Shown here piece after piece: positions 46,522-59,289 of a stretch of 64,000 nt of DNA. A program made the translations under genes and the position numbers. This DNA is from Pegea sp. RAD2-039 (Eukaryota > Chordata > Thaliacea > Salpida > Salpidae). Location of the stretch: assembly GCA_034620365.1 (NCBI GenBank), contig JAQGEQ010000290.1, positions 1 to 64,000 of the forward strand. Direction: 5' to 3'. Position 1 is the first letter of the stretch; each line of letters starts with the position of its first letter. The notes under the pieces were generated by a model. The model saw nothing but the letters and a program-made list of their open reading frames with translations. It did not search any database and was not told where the DNA came from.

Positions 46522-48017
46522 TTATTTTAATGATTTAGCAATTTACAATTCTTCATTAAAACTTTTTGTCTTGTTTCATTAAAACCAGATAAATGATTTG
46601 AACTGTTTTTCTAGTTACTTGTAACTTATTCTATGTCATTCAATATTTATTTTTTTGCAAAATCTTGATTAAAGTATGTTGAAAATGAAAAATTCATGAC
46701 ATTAAGGTGTGCTGCTTCTATAAGCATTTAATTAAATATATTATAACTGAAATTAATCTGCTATTGTGTTTTTTAGTATTATTGAAAGTTTTGAAGCAAA
46801 TAAACTACTTCATGTGACTTTATATTGTGAAATGAAACCAAGTTATTACCTAGTGAGAATTTTTTAGAGATTTAGTTATATTATACAAACGCTTTGTTTT
46901 CATAAGTTACTAGACTATCAGCTTTGAAAATCTGTTGATAAGAACCCTTACCTTTTATTTAAATTAAGAAATAATATTTGTATAAAAGCTTATAATTAGT
47001 AAACGATTATTAAAAATTTTAAGATCAGAGCTTAAAGATTGAAAATTCAATTTAAAACAATTTATGAATACTAACTAGTATAATGATGATAGACTGAAGC
47101 TATCATTATTTGACAACGTAGCAAAATTGTTCTGTTTTAGACTAGTGTCACGTGAAGCTTATTTGAAGATAAGATATCGTAAGAAGATTTTCAAAATTGG
47201 CAAAGATATATAGTCTAAAGATTTAGATTTAAAATAGATAAAATAAATAAGAAAGGAAACCACCTAATGAAAGTGGACAAATCAATATTCTAATCAAAAG
47301 TAAAATTCAACAGTAACAGATATCTAAAAATCAGTAGTATAAACTATTGATTAAGAAAGAACTTGTAATTCAGTAATTGTCTTATAGTTTCTTCTTATTG
47401 TTGTATTTATTCTGAATAGAGATAAGATTGTAACCAGACAATTACAAAGATCAAATGCCAGCGCATCATGTTTGTTAAAGACAATCAGTTAAAAGTTACA
47501 ATCCAATTCACCTGACTACAAAATCTGTCTATCAGAGATCAAATTTGGTAAAAGTGAGATGTGGCCTTACAAAAAATTTGTGAAAATAAAAGTTTTTAAC
47601 AAATTTGAAAATTGGTTTTAAATTGATAAGATAAAGCTTTAACAAAATTTTAATAACTTCTTATTTAAATTAATTAATTTGTTGATGGTTTTTGAAATTA
47701 CTTTGAAAAAGTAAAATATTTACTCTATAAAACTGATAAATAAAATAATTTGAAAGTACACTATGTTACTTATGATTTAATTATCTAAGATAAATTAGAT
47801 ATGATAAATAAACTATTATTCTTCAATTTTATGTTTTCAAACAAATTATTTAAAACATGTGTTACAATGGTTATACAAATTTTGTTTAATGATTTGTAAA
47901 GATTTTTGTTAAATCAATGTTTAAATAAAAGTTTACTCACTTACTGTTTATATACGGAACAAGTTTTTCAAAGTAAATTTTCTAAGAGGGGTAATTTCTA
48001 AAAAAGTTGTGTTATTT
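46522..48017. other. FITM 3' flank
   Basis: 3' UTR and AT-rich spacer; no further feature recognised. Confidence 0.4.
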
Positions 48018-48328
48018 ATTTTATTTATTAATTTCAATAAATGCGAAGAAGGGTGCCTGAAGAGAGCACCTTCCGCTAACACACATTCTCACAAATAACA
48101 TCTGTTAAGTTAGAAATATGGAGAGCAAAAGACGTAGCACATGGCATTTCAGTAGTCCTCAAAGCATATGACAGTGAACAATTACGTGGGATGTTAATAA
48201 TATCAAAAAAGATAAAAAATCACAGTTTAGAAATGACAATGTTGGCAATATTATAACGATTCAACTTCTGCTTGAACAACACGAGTGATTCTGACATAAC
48301 AACGTCAGATGGCAGCTGGTTCCATGAA
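48018..48328 (-). mobile_element. 5'-truncated LINE copy
   Basis: About 310 bp matching the 3' end of the LINE at 1432-4504: the ATTTATT tail, AATAAATGCGAAGAAGGGTG, the GGTGC/GCACC hairpin, GCTAACACACATTCTCACAAA, then coding-end sequence (AAATGACAATGTTGGC, AGATGGCAG, TTCCATG). It has about 60 bp of 3' UTR that the 1432 copy lacks. Confidence 0.92.
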
Positions 48329-51111
48329 AAATTTTGCATTAAAAAATATAAATCTTAATACTTAAATTTTAATTCAATATTTACTTTGATTTCTCATAAA
48401 ATGTTTATCTAATTTGAAAAGAAAAACATGAAAAAACAATTTTTATGTATAATTTACCAAATAAGCATTAAAACAAGTTATGCTATAGATTTTAACATTA
48501 GTTTTGACTTTATGATTATAGTCGATAAAGTAACCCAGAAAGATATACCGGATCTAAGTTGATTTTACTCATTTGTGTTTAGATTTGAATGAGATACAAA
48601 ACTCAACTGAGTACTGTTTTGAGTACAAAAAATTAAAGTAAATATTTGATTTCGATCGAAATAAAAATAGTCAACATTTCTATACTAAGCTTTGTTAGCT
48701 GAAGCAGTAGACAGCCTTACTGCCTGCTCAAAGGTTTTATCATAGTACAAAAAATATATGGAATAATAGAAATCTGTCATGGTTTACTCCCATATTTTTT
48801 ACTTATTCCTAATAAACCACAAGGAAATTTCCGGAGAAAATACCCTCTGTACTCAATATAATACATTTTGTTACCTGGTCTGCCGTATCTTGATACAAAG
48901 TATGATGACAAAGTAGAATTCGAACTTATGGATGCAAAATAGATTTATTTATTGATTTATTTTTAGTGGAAGCCAAGCAAAGCAAGTTCATAGATTGCAA
49001 GATTTACATTTTCCACTGCAGGTTGCAAGATTTGTTTTTAAAATAAAATTTCTTTTAATTCAGTTTTGTATTTTCTTGACCAAGGAGTTAAAAAAGCCAG
49101 ATTGAATCAAATAGCTTTAATTTGTAAATTGTGATAACAAAATTCCATGAAGACGTGCAAAGAATATTAAATAACTTTTTTGGTAGAAAAAACATCAATA
49201 GTGTTCAATAGTGTTCAACAGATATCACTTATTCTTTATTCGGTAAAAGCATTTTCAATTGCCTTTTTACTTTTTTGCAACAAAATCAAAGAGAGAATGA
49301 ATGTTGGATGAGGGTAAAACTATGCCTCACGTAAGTTGCTTACTCATATTCTGCGAGTCTGTCAGTGGTCAGTAATTTATCAAATCTTAAGTCTCACCTA
49401 TTTAACGGATGTTTAGATAAAATAAAGCATAAACTCTAACCCTATAAGTAGCATGTTGGGCAAAAAATTTATTAAGAATGTTAAATGAAAGCAGCAAAGC
49501 TTATAATAAACTATATAAGTACCTAAGCATAAGGAATATCAGCATAAAATCTAGATTCATGGAATTTCTTGGCTTCAAGAGTGCTAAGCTGGAAAGTTGA
49601 TTCACAGCTGCATCCGTATATGTACAATGATTTACAATAATTGTAGTTATCAAACAAGTTAAGTTTTTAATCTTATCTGACCATATCAAGTAAAAACTAT
49701 TTTTGGTTTATTGTGCTATTGATATGTGATGACGGAATTTTAGATTGATTTATAATAACAAATTACAAGTTTTATATCATAATGTTAGTTTAAAATAGTT
49801 TACAAGTTTAATTAATCACCTAGTGAAAATATAACACGACTATTAAAATTCATTATTCTAAAAGATACTACTAATTTGAATGAAAATTTTATTAAACTAT
49901 TTTTGTACACTGAATAGAAACGTTTCCTCAAAAACTATTAAAATATATTTTTAAATCAATAACTTAAACATATGATGTCGATTTAAATTATGTTCTTTCT
50001 AAAACTCTTAATCATTTATTCGAATTGTATTTCGTTTACGCTAAATAGACTTAAGCCATAATTGGTTCAACATCTTACTTATCACTGGGTTTACAAATTT
50101 TAATATTTGATATTACTCTCTTTGTTTTTTCTATTTCAGTATTTTTTTGGCTGTATTGTTATAGTATATCTGAAGATGCTTGAATTTTCGTAGTAATTTT
50201 TCTTCAGCCTTAATCTTGTTTTGCTCGCTCTGTTAGCCTTAGGGTAAATTACTCTAAATTTCTCATCGCTTATAATTTATTTTGAATTAATTTATTCAGA
50301 TACTTATTCTATCAATCCTTAATACTCGAAATTTATTTAACTTCGATTTTTTCTTTTCATTTTCTCATTTTGAATATTTCAAACTTGTTAGATTTATTAT
50401 TTACATTTTTAAAATAACAAAGTATTTTATATAATGAATTAAGTTCGATGTTAGTAAATAACTTAGATATTTGCTTATTTATTTAAGTTTAATTTATGCG
50501 CTTTGACTACATTTTTAAATAATCTTTTGGGTGTATTTGTTTGAGTTTATATTAAGATAATATATGGTTAATATAAAAATAACTAAATATAATAAATACT
50601 TTAAAACTGACTAAATTTTAGTTAGTCTAAAACACTTTCGTGAAAATAACTTCTTGCTTTTACATAATTCTTTTACTTTTCAAATTTTATAAAATATGTG
50701 GAAAATTTATGAAATAGTTTGTTTTGTTTTTGGTACAAACATTGGTATTGAACATTATGTATTGATTGATTTGATAAAAGGCTGCTTGATTTCAGAATCT
50801 CTAAATTTGTTTCATAACTTACAAGTTATTGATTTAATGTAAAAGTATTTTATAATACTTTGTGTTTGTTTTGCATTTTAATGATACTATTTTAAGCAGT
50901 TATTTTGCTATTTTCTTGATGGAAATTTGTTTCTTTAATTTTTCTAAAGTTATTTTAACAACTCTATAGCCAAGAATTACAGATTTTGAATACTTATCTT
51001 ACAAATTATAATTTTGTGTTAGAAAGTTGTTTTAGATTTCTTTTTAAGTCTTAAGCTAAAGATCTTTCAGTTTTGATTGAAACCTAATTTAAACTTTTAC
51101 TATTTATTCAG
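48329..51111. other. Long AT-rich spacer
   Basis: About 2.8 kb with no supported gene, RNA or repeat; the right end is the STRAP promoter side. Confidence 0.4.
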
Positions 51112-51179
51112 TAAACTTTGTGCTTTTTGATACTATTTGTTAACAATAAGGTGATTTTTGACTATAACACAAATCTATA

Positions 51180-52667
51180 ATGGCAAAACAAATACCTCTA
51201 AACTGCAGTGGACACACTAGACCTGTAGTTGATCTTAGTTTTTCAAAGATTTCTACAGATGGTTACTTTTTGATTTCTGCTTGTAAAGGTAACTTAATGA
51301 GACTTCAACATCTTTTTTATTTACTTTAATTTTTAGACTCAAACGCTATGCTACGAAAAGGTGATACAGGTGATTGGGTTGGAACATTTTATGGACACAA
51401 GGGTGCAGTATGGGCTGCTACTCTCAATAATGATGCAACTAAAGCTGCTACTGGTTCAGCTGACTATAACACGTCAGTTTCTTGTCAATATATTTTCCAG
51501 TTGACTTTTTCAAATCTATAACCAACAATATTCATATAGTATTGTCAGTTTCATCTTGAACTGATCAATAATTATATTTTATATTGTGTATGATATAAAT
51601 AGAAATTTGATATTCTAGGACCTTATGGGATGCTGTGACAGGTGATAAAATAGCTCTTTTTCAACATCAACATATCGTCAAAGCTGTTGCTTTCTCATCT
51701 GATTGCTGTCAGCTATTGACAGGAGGCCAAGAAAAAGTTGTTCGTTGTTTTTCTGTCAATAAACCAGAAGCAGGTTCAGTTTCAACTAGATTTAAATTGT
51801 TGGTAATAAATGCTTCTGGTTTTAATAGACCCACAAGTTGTTGGAAGCCATGACGGTGGGATCAAAAAGGTTCTTTTGCTTAACAACGACAAATTATGTT
51901 TGTCTGCATCTGAAGATAAAACTATTCGGTAAGATAATATCATTAGATGATACAATCAGACCTAAGGCTTTTGTAGTCACCAGTAAATCAGAATTTCTTA
52001 TTAATTCTTTTTTACCTCTATTGATTAATACTTCAACTTTAAGCTGAATAATAGTTTGGTGTTTGAGAGTATCTACTTTGATGTCAATGTATCTAACAAA
52101 AAGTTTTTTGGCAGCAAATGGGATTTAGTAACCAACAAAGAAGTCCAAAAAGTAGTTTTTCCAAACGCAGTTAGTGATATTGAACTATCAGAAGATGAAA
52201 AAGTCCTTTTGGTCACTCATGGAAAAACCCTGCTTCTGTTAAATGCTGAAACACTAGCAGTAATCAAGAGTGGGTTGATGCCAACATCTTTTTACTCTGC
52301 TAGTATGCATCCACAAAAGAAATACATTGTCGGGGGTGGTGAAGACTTCAAACTCTACAAGCTCAATTTCAGCACTTTTGAAGAAATAGGTATTTTCCAA
52401 ATTTCACTTCATCAGATCTTTCACCAAATCTTTCATCAGACTCATACAAGGGACATTTTGGGCCAGTTCATATCGTGCGTTTCTCACCTGATGGCGAATT
52501 GTATGCAAGTGGCAGCGAAGACGGGACAGTGAGATTGTGGCAAACTAATGTTGGAACCAATTATGGTTTGTGGCAGTCAGTAAAATCAGGTGGGTACTTT
52601 TCATCTCCAACTATTTCTATCTAATCGAAGTGAATCTGTTTGAATTTCAGATAGTTCTGGAGAATAG
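51180..52667 (+). CDS. STRAP: STRAP/unrip WD40 protein
   Basis: WD40 propeller of the SMN complex (UNRIP), also a TGF-beta receptor adaptor in vertebrates. Exons 51180-51288, 51337-51472, 51619-51773, 51829-51928, 52115-52389, 52440-52589 and 52651-52667, all GT-AG and in phase, 313 residues (human 350). Family blocks: [123 protein letters not shown] and [10 protein letters not shown]. The C-terminal acidic tail of vertebrate STRAP is nearly absent (ends KSDSSGE). A Y-rich acceptor lies 68 nt upstream of the ATG. Confidence 0.95.
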
Positions 52668-53155
52668 ATACTTAACTTAATTATTCAGGTTTGTCCCTCA
52701 AATATTTAAATACTTCGATAAAAATTTGATCTTTTACAGAAAGCTTTTCAACTAACAAACCTTTAAGTTAGATTACCGCATCTGAAAGTGCGAGTTATTT
52801 TCGTTTTAAATTACGTTCAAAGCGTCTCTCTGCTTTCTTTTTTGTTATTCTATGTTTTGTATTAATTTTTCAGAATTGTGCTTTTCGTTCAATTTCTTCA
52901 GACCCTTCATCTAAACTAAACTGAAAGATTTTCTTTTTCTGCCTACTTCTTCATCTAATGAAGTTAATGGTTCCTAACAAACAACTTCTTCAGTGTATTA
53001 TTATAGTATGAAATAAAGAGGATTTCATTCGACAAATGTTGGCTCTTCTTCATTTTGTATATCTGATGAGAAAGTTTTCTAAAAGTTTAAATATATCTGC
53101 AAAACAGTCCTGGTAATCAGGTCTACTCAGGAGGATTTAAAACGTACAATTTTTT
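52668..53155. other. STRAP 3' flank
   Basis: 3' UTR and spacer; AATAAA near 53012 may be its polyadenylation signal. Confidence 0.4.
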
Positions 53156-53372
53156 TCACCATGGCGTCACTGCCCGGTGCCCCTGTCCTTTGTCACTGGG
53201 CTATGTAACTGTCCCATGTCGGTGGGCCGTGTACCTGTCCCATTTCAATGTGCCATGTAACTGTCCCATGTCACTGCCCCATTTCACTGTGTAATGTCAC
53301 TGTCTTATGTCATTGCCCCATGTCACTGTCCCATATCGCTGGGCCGATACCCATGTCCTTTTCCCATGTCAT
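53156..53372. repeat. Degenerate GC-richer tandem repeat
   Basis: Imperfect repetition of a roughly 15-bp phrase of the type CATGTCACTGTCC / CATGTCACTGCCC, about 14 times. Strikingly richer in G+C than its surroundings. Confidence 0.8.
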
Positions 53373-53430
53373 CAAACTGGTGGTAGTTTAGTTCAAAGAC
53401 CCTTCATAGGTAGGAAGTTCCTTTCATCTA

Positions 53431-53806
53431 CTACTTTGTTCCACCAAGTTCTACCTCATCAATAATGTGGTATTCTTGGAAAGCATCACTACGTTTCAAA
53501 CCGTCCCGATAGAAAAGTAGCTGGTAGAATATGAGGACCACATTCTTGACTTCGCTATAGGCGGTCTAGAAATCTATATACTGACGCAAAGAAGGCAGCA
53601 GAATCCAGAAGCAAATAGATTTACAAACATAAGAATAAGTTTAAAGAAAACGGGATCTGATTTCCGATTCTCTTTCCATTATCTGCGGCTCTTAATGTAG
53701 CATTCAAGTCCTTCGAAGCTTCTGAAACAAGATCTTTGTAAACCCATCTTGCGCCCCAAGTAGGGTTTTGATAAGTTTTAATTTTGACAAACATTACTGA
53801 CTGCAT
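53431..53806 (-). pseudogene. Unidentified coding-like fragments
   Basis: Two open stretches with a coding look lie close together on the minus strand. 53621-53806 starts directly after a TTTTTAG acceptor and reads MQSVMFVKIKTYQNP onwards with YKDLVSEASKDLNATLRAAD. 53431-53565 reads TAYSEVKNVVLIFYQ, LKRSDAFQEYHI and DEVELGGTK to a stop. No donor/acceptor pair joins them in one frame. They may be a broken gene, a decayed transposon, or exons whose partners were missed. No family recognised. Confidence 0.3.
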
Positions 53807-53809
53807 CTA

Positions 53810-55470
53810 AAAATGATCTTTAGATATTTTATATTCAAGTTTCAAGATTATTAAAAGACTTTAATTGTATTTGAAGAATATTTAATTCAAAATCTAGTTA
53901 GAAAATATTCCAATTTTTTGTAATTTCTTTTATAACAATTTATTTGAATCACTTGTAAATACCTACATGGCATTTACTCAAAAACTCAAAAGAACGATTT
54001 AGATTTTTAAAATAAAAAATAGACTTCGAGCAATAAAGGAATCATTTCGAAAACTTTCATTCGATGTAAATCTGGCTGAAAGTGAAATGATTTGATCGAA
54101 TTTTTCTTCTCCAAGAAATTAGAATGAACTTTAATTTGAATCATCATGAAGTTGAAGTAAAATTCTTTTTAAATGATATTTCAATCCAATCTCTGTATGA
54201 GCTCTTTTTTATTCTACGTTTAGTTCTACCACTTTAATCAGTATTAAGTAAATCTTTATCTTGGATCCTACTAAATAAAGTTTTAATGTAAATTCGAAAA
54301 TACATGATTAAAGATTTCTGTTATAAAGAATTATTCAGCTAACAGTTTAAACGTTTGCGCGTTCAAATCAGGAAACATTAAATGATATTAACAAATTTTT
54401 TCGCAAGTTATCGAGCAATTGTATCAGTAATTGAAGTAATTAAATATAATAACTTTCAAACAGTGTTGGTTACTAACCTTATCATAGCTGATAATGATTC
54501 AATGTCAAAAATAAAGTTTTATTTCCAGGCGCTAAGTGAAATTAATAAATCTAACCTTGAACGAGTTGATATACATTTTTAAACTTCTGAAGAAGCTTTT
54601 TAACTTATAAAATATAGTCGTGAATCTTTCTCACAAACTGCAAAAACAAGAATGTATAGTTTGTGATTATGCAACTATCTTATATAAACACAGAGGTCGC
54701 AAAATTTATTTAATTAAAAAGCATTAAGATATTTTAACAGCTAAATATTTACAATTTTTCTGAGTTGCTTTTAAACGCTTCAAGAATATATTAATGATAA
54801 AATGAAAATTTCCACGGTTTTTGTTGAAGGTTTTAACGTAACTAGGGTTAAAGTAGCTTCAAAGTTTAGATTGTGAAAGTTTTTATGCATCATCGAAATT
54901 GATTATGTGTCAGTAGATATTCTGGAAAAGCTTGTTTCTTGAAATGAAAATGCTTTAATTAAAACATGGAATTTGCTTTAAAGTATTGAGTCATACTTTT
55001 AATAAAGTTTATAATCGATAATTATTATCACAAAATATTTCTTGACTACAACTTTTGTTGATATGAATATTTTTTACGAAAAAATTGATTAAACCTTTTG
55101 TGGTTACATTTTACATTGATTTATTATCACTTTTGAATAACTAGATGACTTATTTATCAACTTAAACACTAGACCAAAAGAAGATGATACAAAAATGTTT
55201 TAACAGCTTTTAATAAACAGTTGAAGCCCTAAGGTTTGAATCACAAAAAACATTTAAACTTAAATAAACTATTTTTCACCTTCTGGCCTTCAAACTTCTG
55301 AAATAGTTTACATTAAGAAACTTACAACAAATCGGTTTTAAATTTACCAATAAGACCAAGCATTCTTTATCGCCCCCGGGTGGTTAACTCTACACTTGCT
55401 ATAAATTTTACTCAGGAAAACATTTCTTCATTATATCTCATCATCGGATATTTACGCTTGTTCTGTTTAG
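53810..55470. other. AT-rich spacer
   Basis: No feature recognised up to the first SoxD exon. Confidence 0.4.
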
Positions 55471-55496
55471 ACAGTAATCAGAACTTTAATTTTATA

Positions 55497-58400
55497 ATGC
55501 AACCCAGTAACCTTTCAAGAGCAAACTCTGAAGAATCAGATCTCACTAAGCATGTGCCTTCAAGTCAAAATTTCACTTCAGAAGAGGTATGAACAGTTTT
55601 ATATTAATTTTTTTGATGTTTTTACATTTGAAACTGTTATTCTTTTTAAAGATTTTTTATAGAATTGTTTATTTTATTATGCAGTGATTAATCTTTTCAT
55701 GTTTGATATATTTTCTTACTAGTACCAATAATATAATTATTCTATTGTTAACATCTTACTTTTTGAAGGTTTTTTAACAACTAGAAAAATGTTTTGTAAT
55801 TTTTAATTTAATAGCTTTATTTTTGTCAACATTTTATTTTTACTTGATCATTAATCAGAAACAGAGATAAATTGTCAGATTTTATCTGTTGATAAAAATA
55901 TTCGAATAAAATGTTTCATTATTCTCAGTGCCAGTAAATTATTTGCACAGCAAGCAAAGTTTTACTTTAAAAAACTCTTTACCATTTGATAATTACTCTT
56001 CTTTAAATTCAATTCGTTTCTGTTTCACATTGATTTCATCTTTCCATTTGATAAAAGTTCACCAACTGAGTAATTTAAATGTCCTACATTGAAATGACAA
56101 CCAAAAAACAACAGAACAATCAATGATTTATTACCATCGGAAACGCCAGTTGAACATGTCTTCTGAAAGCTCCATGCAGTCATTGAAATGTGAGATATTC
56201 TAACGGCGAAAAGGACAACACAGAATTTGAAACAATTCACTGAAAGTTTGGTGAAGAATTACAACTTGTAAAGGAAATACTCCAACAGCAATTAATTGAT
56301 GAAAACACAAAAGAGTTCGGACAGACTCGGCCTCACGTTTTTCTTGAATCAATTGCTGAACTTTTAGAGTTGATCATATGCGTCAAAGCGAAGGTGTTCA
56401 AGTTTAAAATAAACAACATCTAACTGTAATTCCAATCGATAAAAGTGTTGGATTCTTCAACGAAATCCTTTTTGTATTTTCTTGAGGTTCAATTGCAATT
56501 ATTTAGCTTATAAAAGGTTCGAAATTTCGATTAGTTACAAATTATTTTGAGAACAGGGTTCTGTATTGCAATTCAGTTGATTTTGTTAAATCTAAGTTTG
56601 GTTGATATAACCAAGACTTTCAAAAAAATAAGTTTCAAACTATCTTTAATCTTCCAATTTTCATTTTAAAATCTTTTAAATAAAGTTGTTAAAAACTGAA
56701 AACGTTGTTTACTCATAAGTTTCTTTCTAGTCGACAGCAGTTTACGATTACAGAGTATAATAGAGAGTCAAAGACCTATATTTTCTTATCTTCTGCAAAC
56801 ACGTCTAACACGTTACATACTTGATACAACTAAGCCACCGACTTTCAAACATTGTTTTAAAATGTTTGTCAACTTTCTTTCTCTTTGAATTTATCAGTTA
56901 TTTTCACTTTCTATTTTTGTTTTAACAGAAGCATCCAAGAATGGATTTTAGTGTGGAAAGTTTAATGGGAAGATCTGAAGATCAAAATATGTCTATGGGT
57001 GGATTTACAAACAATCTAGCTCAAAGAATTTCTCCATTTTCATTAAATCTTCCTCCTACTTTAAGGTCCATGAGCTCTTTACAAAGTTTAGGAGGTTCGA
57101 TAAATATATTTGAAAAAGCTGTTAAACACGAAACTTCAAATTTATCTTTTTAGAAATGTATTTGAATTGGATGCGAATGTGTGAACAAAACTATCTTGCT
57201 TGTCAATATATGAACAGCTTATTTCTAGCTGCTCAGCAACAACCAATTCAAGATATAAGCCCCTCAACACCATCCCTTCTTCTAGCTGAACAAAATGAGG
57301 TGCTGAAAAACTTTGCTATCTAATTTCGTTTTAAAGTTTTGTAAAATCTATCATTTCCGTTGGTGGACAGATTGTATTTTGTACTGTAGACAAGCCTTGT
57401 CTCTGATGTATGGTAAGACATACACAAGTTAGATTGTAGCTGAGTTTGTTGAGTTTCTGTTGGTTACTTTGACATGTTGCCTTGTTTGATATGCTTCCGG
57501 CCATTGTATTTGAACAGAATTCATTGGTAGTTACATCGGGTATCTACTGTAAGATACTTTCTTTCTCTTTCAAATCTTTTACAACAAATTTAAATGCGCA
57601 GATATTTGTTTCACTTGTCACCAATTTCCTTGTCGTAAATCTTCTATTTTTTGAATCTTTACAAATAAATGTAAATGAATTCAATGTACTTGAACCTACT
57701 AATCATTGTCAGATCTGACATCAGCAAGTGCTTTAAAATTGTTAAAGATTTTGTTTGTTGTACAGCCAACAACAACTGCACAACTAACCAGCATTACCAG
57801 CAGTGGTTCAAACTTGCGTAAAGACGTTGATATGAAAGGTAAATAAATTTACTTCATTTTAAAAATCTAATAATTTTTAAGAACAAAAGCGAAAATTTTT
57901 ATCAGCTATTTTCTATGGTCATTAAACACTTTAATTTCTTATTGAATAGTTGAGAGAAAAGGTTTTCGAAACTTAGATGGAGGCAACAAACGCAAAAGTA
58001 ATCATATCAAAAGACCAATGAATGCTTTCATGGTTTGGGCTAAAAAAGAAAGAAAAAATATTCTGGAAGCTTTTCCTGATATGCATAATTCAAATATTAG
58101 TAAAATATTGGGTGATTAAGCTTTTATTTTTCTTAATGAGTCCAATTATTTAGTTCAAAATAACTTTAATTTAAAAGTAATTTTTGATATATAAATTGTT
58201 TAATTGATTAAAGTTTTTGATGACAATTGAAATGTTTAGGAGCCAAATGGAAAGAGATGTCTAATGATGAAAAGAAACCTTATTATGATGAGCAAGCGAG
58301 ACTGAGCAAAGAACATTTAGAAACTTATCCTGATTACAAATACAGACCTAGGCCTAAACGTTGTTGTATTGTTGATGGAAAGAAAATGAAAATATCAGAG

Positions 58401-59289
58401 TATAAGGTAAATTATGACAAAAATAAGTTTTTAAATGTCTGAAATTATTATTTCGATGATTTTTAGATTTATAAAAACTTAAGTCAGGCCGTTAAAATGA
58501 AACAAATTTCTTTAAAATAGTTTTAAATTTATGTTTTTCTGAACTCTGTATAAAGTAAAGAATAAGCTTTTTTTCTAAAGAAGTATAAAGTTCAGAAAAT
58601 TGTGCGCAGTAGAATTAAGTTCAATTGAATAGCATACAGGATAAAAAACATGTAAGGTATATATTACAAGAAAAGTGAATAGAAAGAACAATTCATGACA
58701 AACCATTGAAAAAGAAACGAAATCTTCATAATTGTTTAAATTTATTATTTCAAAGAAAATTTAAAGAGAAATTTCAAAACTTATTTTTTCATAAATTTAT
58801 TTAACAGACAAATAAGCAGAAAATAGCTTCCTTTATTTTTATCTTTCTACTTTTCACAAATTGTTAATTAGTTCTTATAAAGTTGGAAATATTTGCATAT
58901 GTCAACAAAAATCTTTCTTTAAGCTCACTTTATTTCAACTAATGAAAAATTGGATGATATTTTAATAGGCTTTTTCTGAAGATATAATGTAATATATATC
59001 CAATTAAACTTTTATTTTTGATCAGTAAGTATTATTTTAGCGTCTGATCTTTATACTAGTAGATCTTTATAAAGACACAATTAACTATAAATTATTTTCT
59101 CGCAAAATATATTAAAACAATTTATTAGCGACGAATCAAACGTGTTTTAGTTTTCAAACTTGTTACTTATTTGAATATTTGATGTACATTTGTAATCATT
59201 TATTTTATTTACAGCTATTATTGCGACAAAAGCGAGAAAGGCTTGCTTCTTCTTCCAACTCAGCACCTCAACTGTCAAATTTTCCTTAA
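55497..59289 (+). CDS. SoxD: SoxD-type HMG-box transcription factor (SOX5/6/13 family), short form
   Basis: Nuclear DNA-bending regulator. Exons 55497-55586, 56929-57094, 57154-57299, 57766-57838, 57950-58111, 58240-58406 and 59215-59289, in phase, 292 residues. The HMG box (about 155-230) reads [55 protein letters not shown] and [16 protein letters not shown]. It continues into the SoxD-specific [15 protein letters not shown], which separates SoxD from other Sox groups. The introns inside and after the box are in phase. The N-terminal part is short and lacks the long leucine-zipper/Q-rich coiled coil of SOX5/6, unless further exons or isoforms exist. An acceptor lies 26 nt before the ATG (exon edge 55471). 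The intron at 57095-57153 is only 59 bp. Confidence 0.93.

Noticed and set aside
52056..52114. Extension of the fourth STRAP intron's downstream exon to the left
   Set aside because: Although open, it lacks WD40 similarity; the acceptor at 52111-52114 joins TIR to [10 protein letters not shown] as the family requires.
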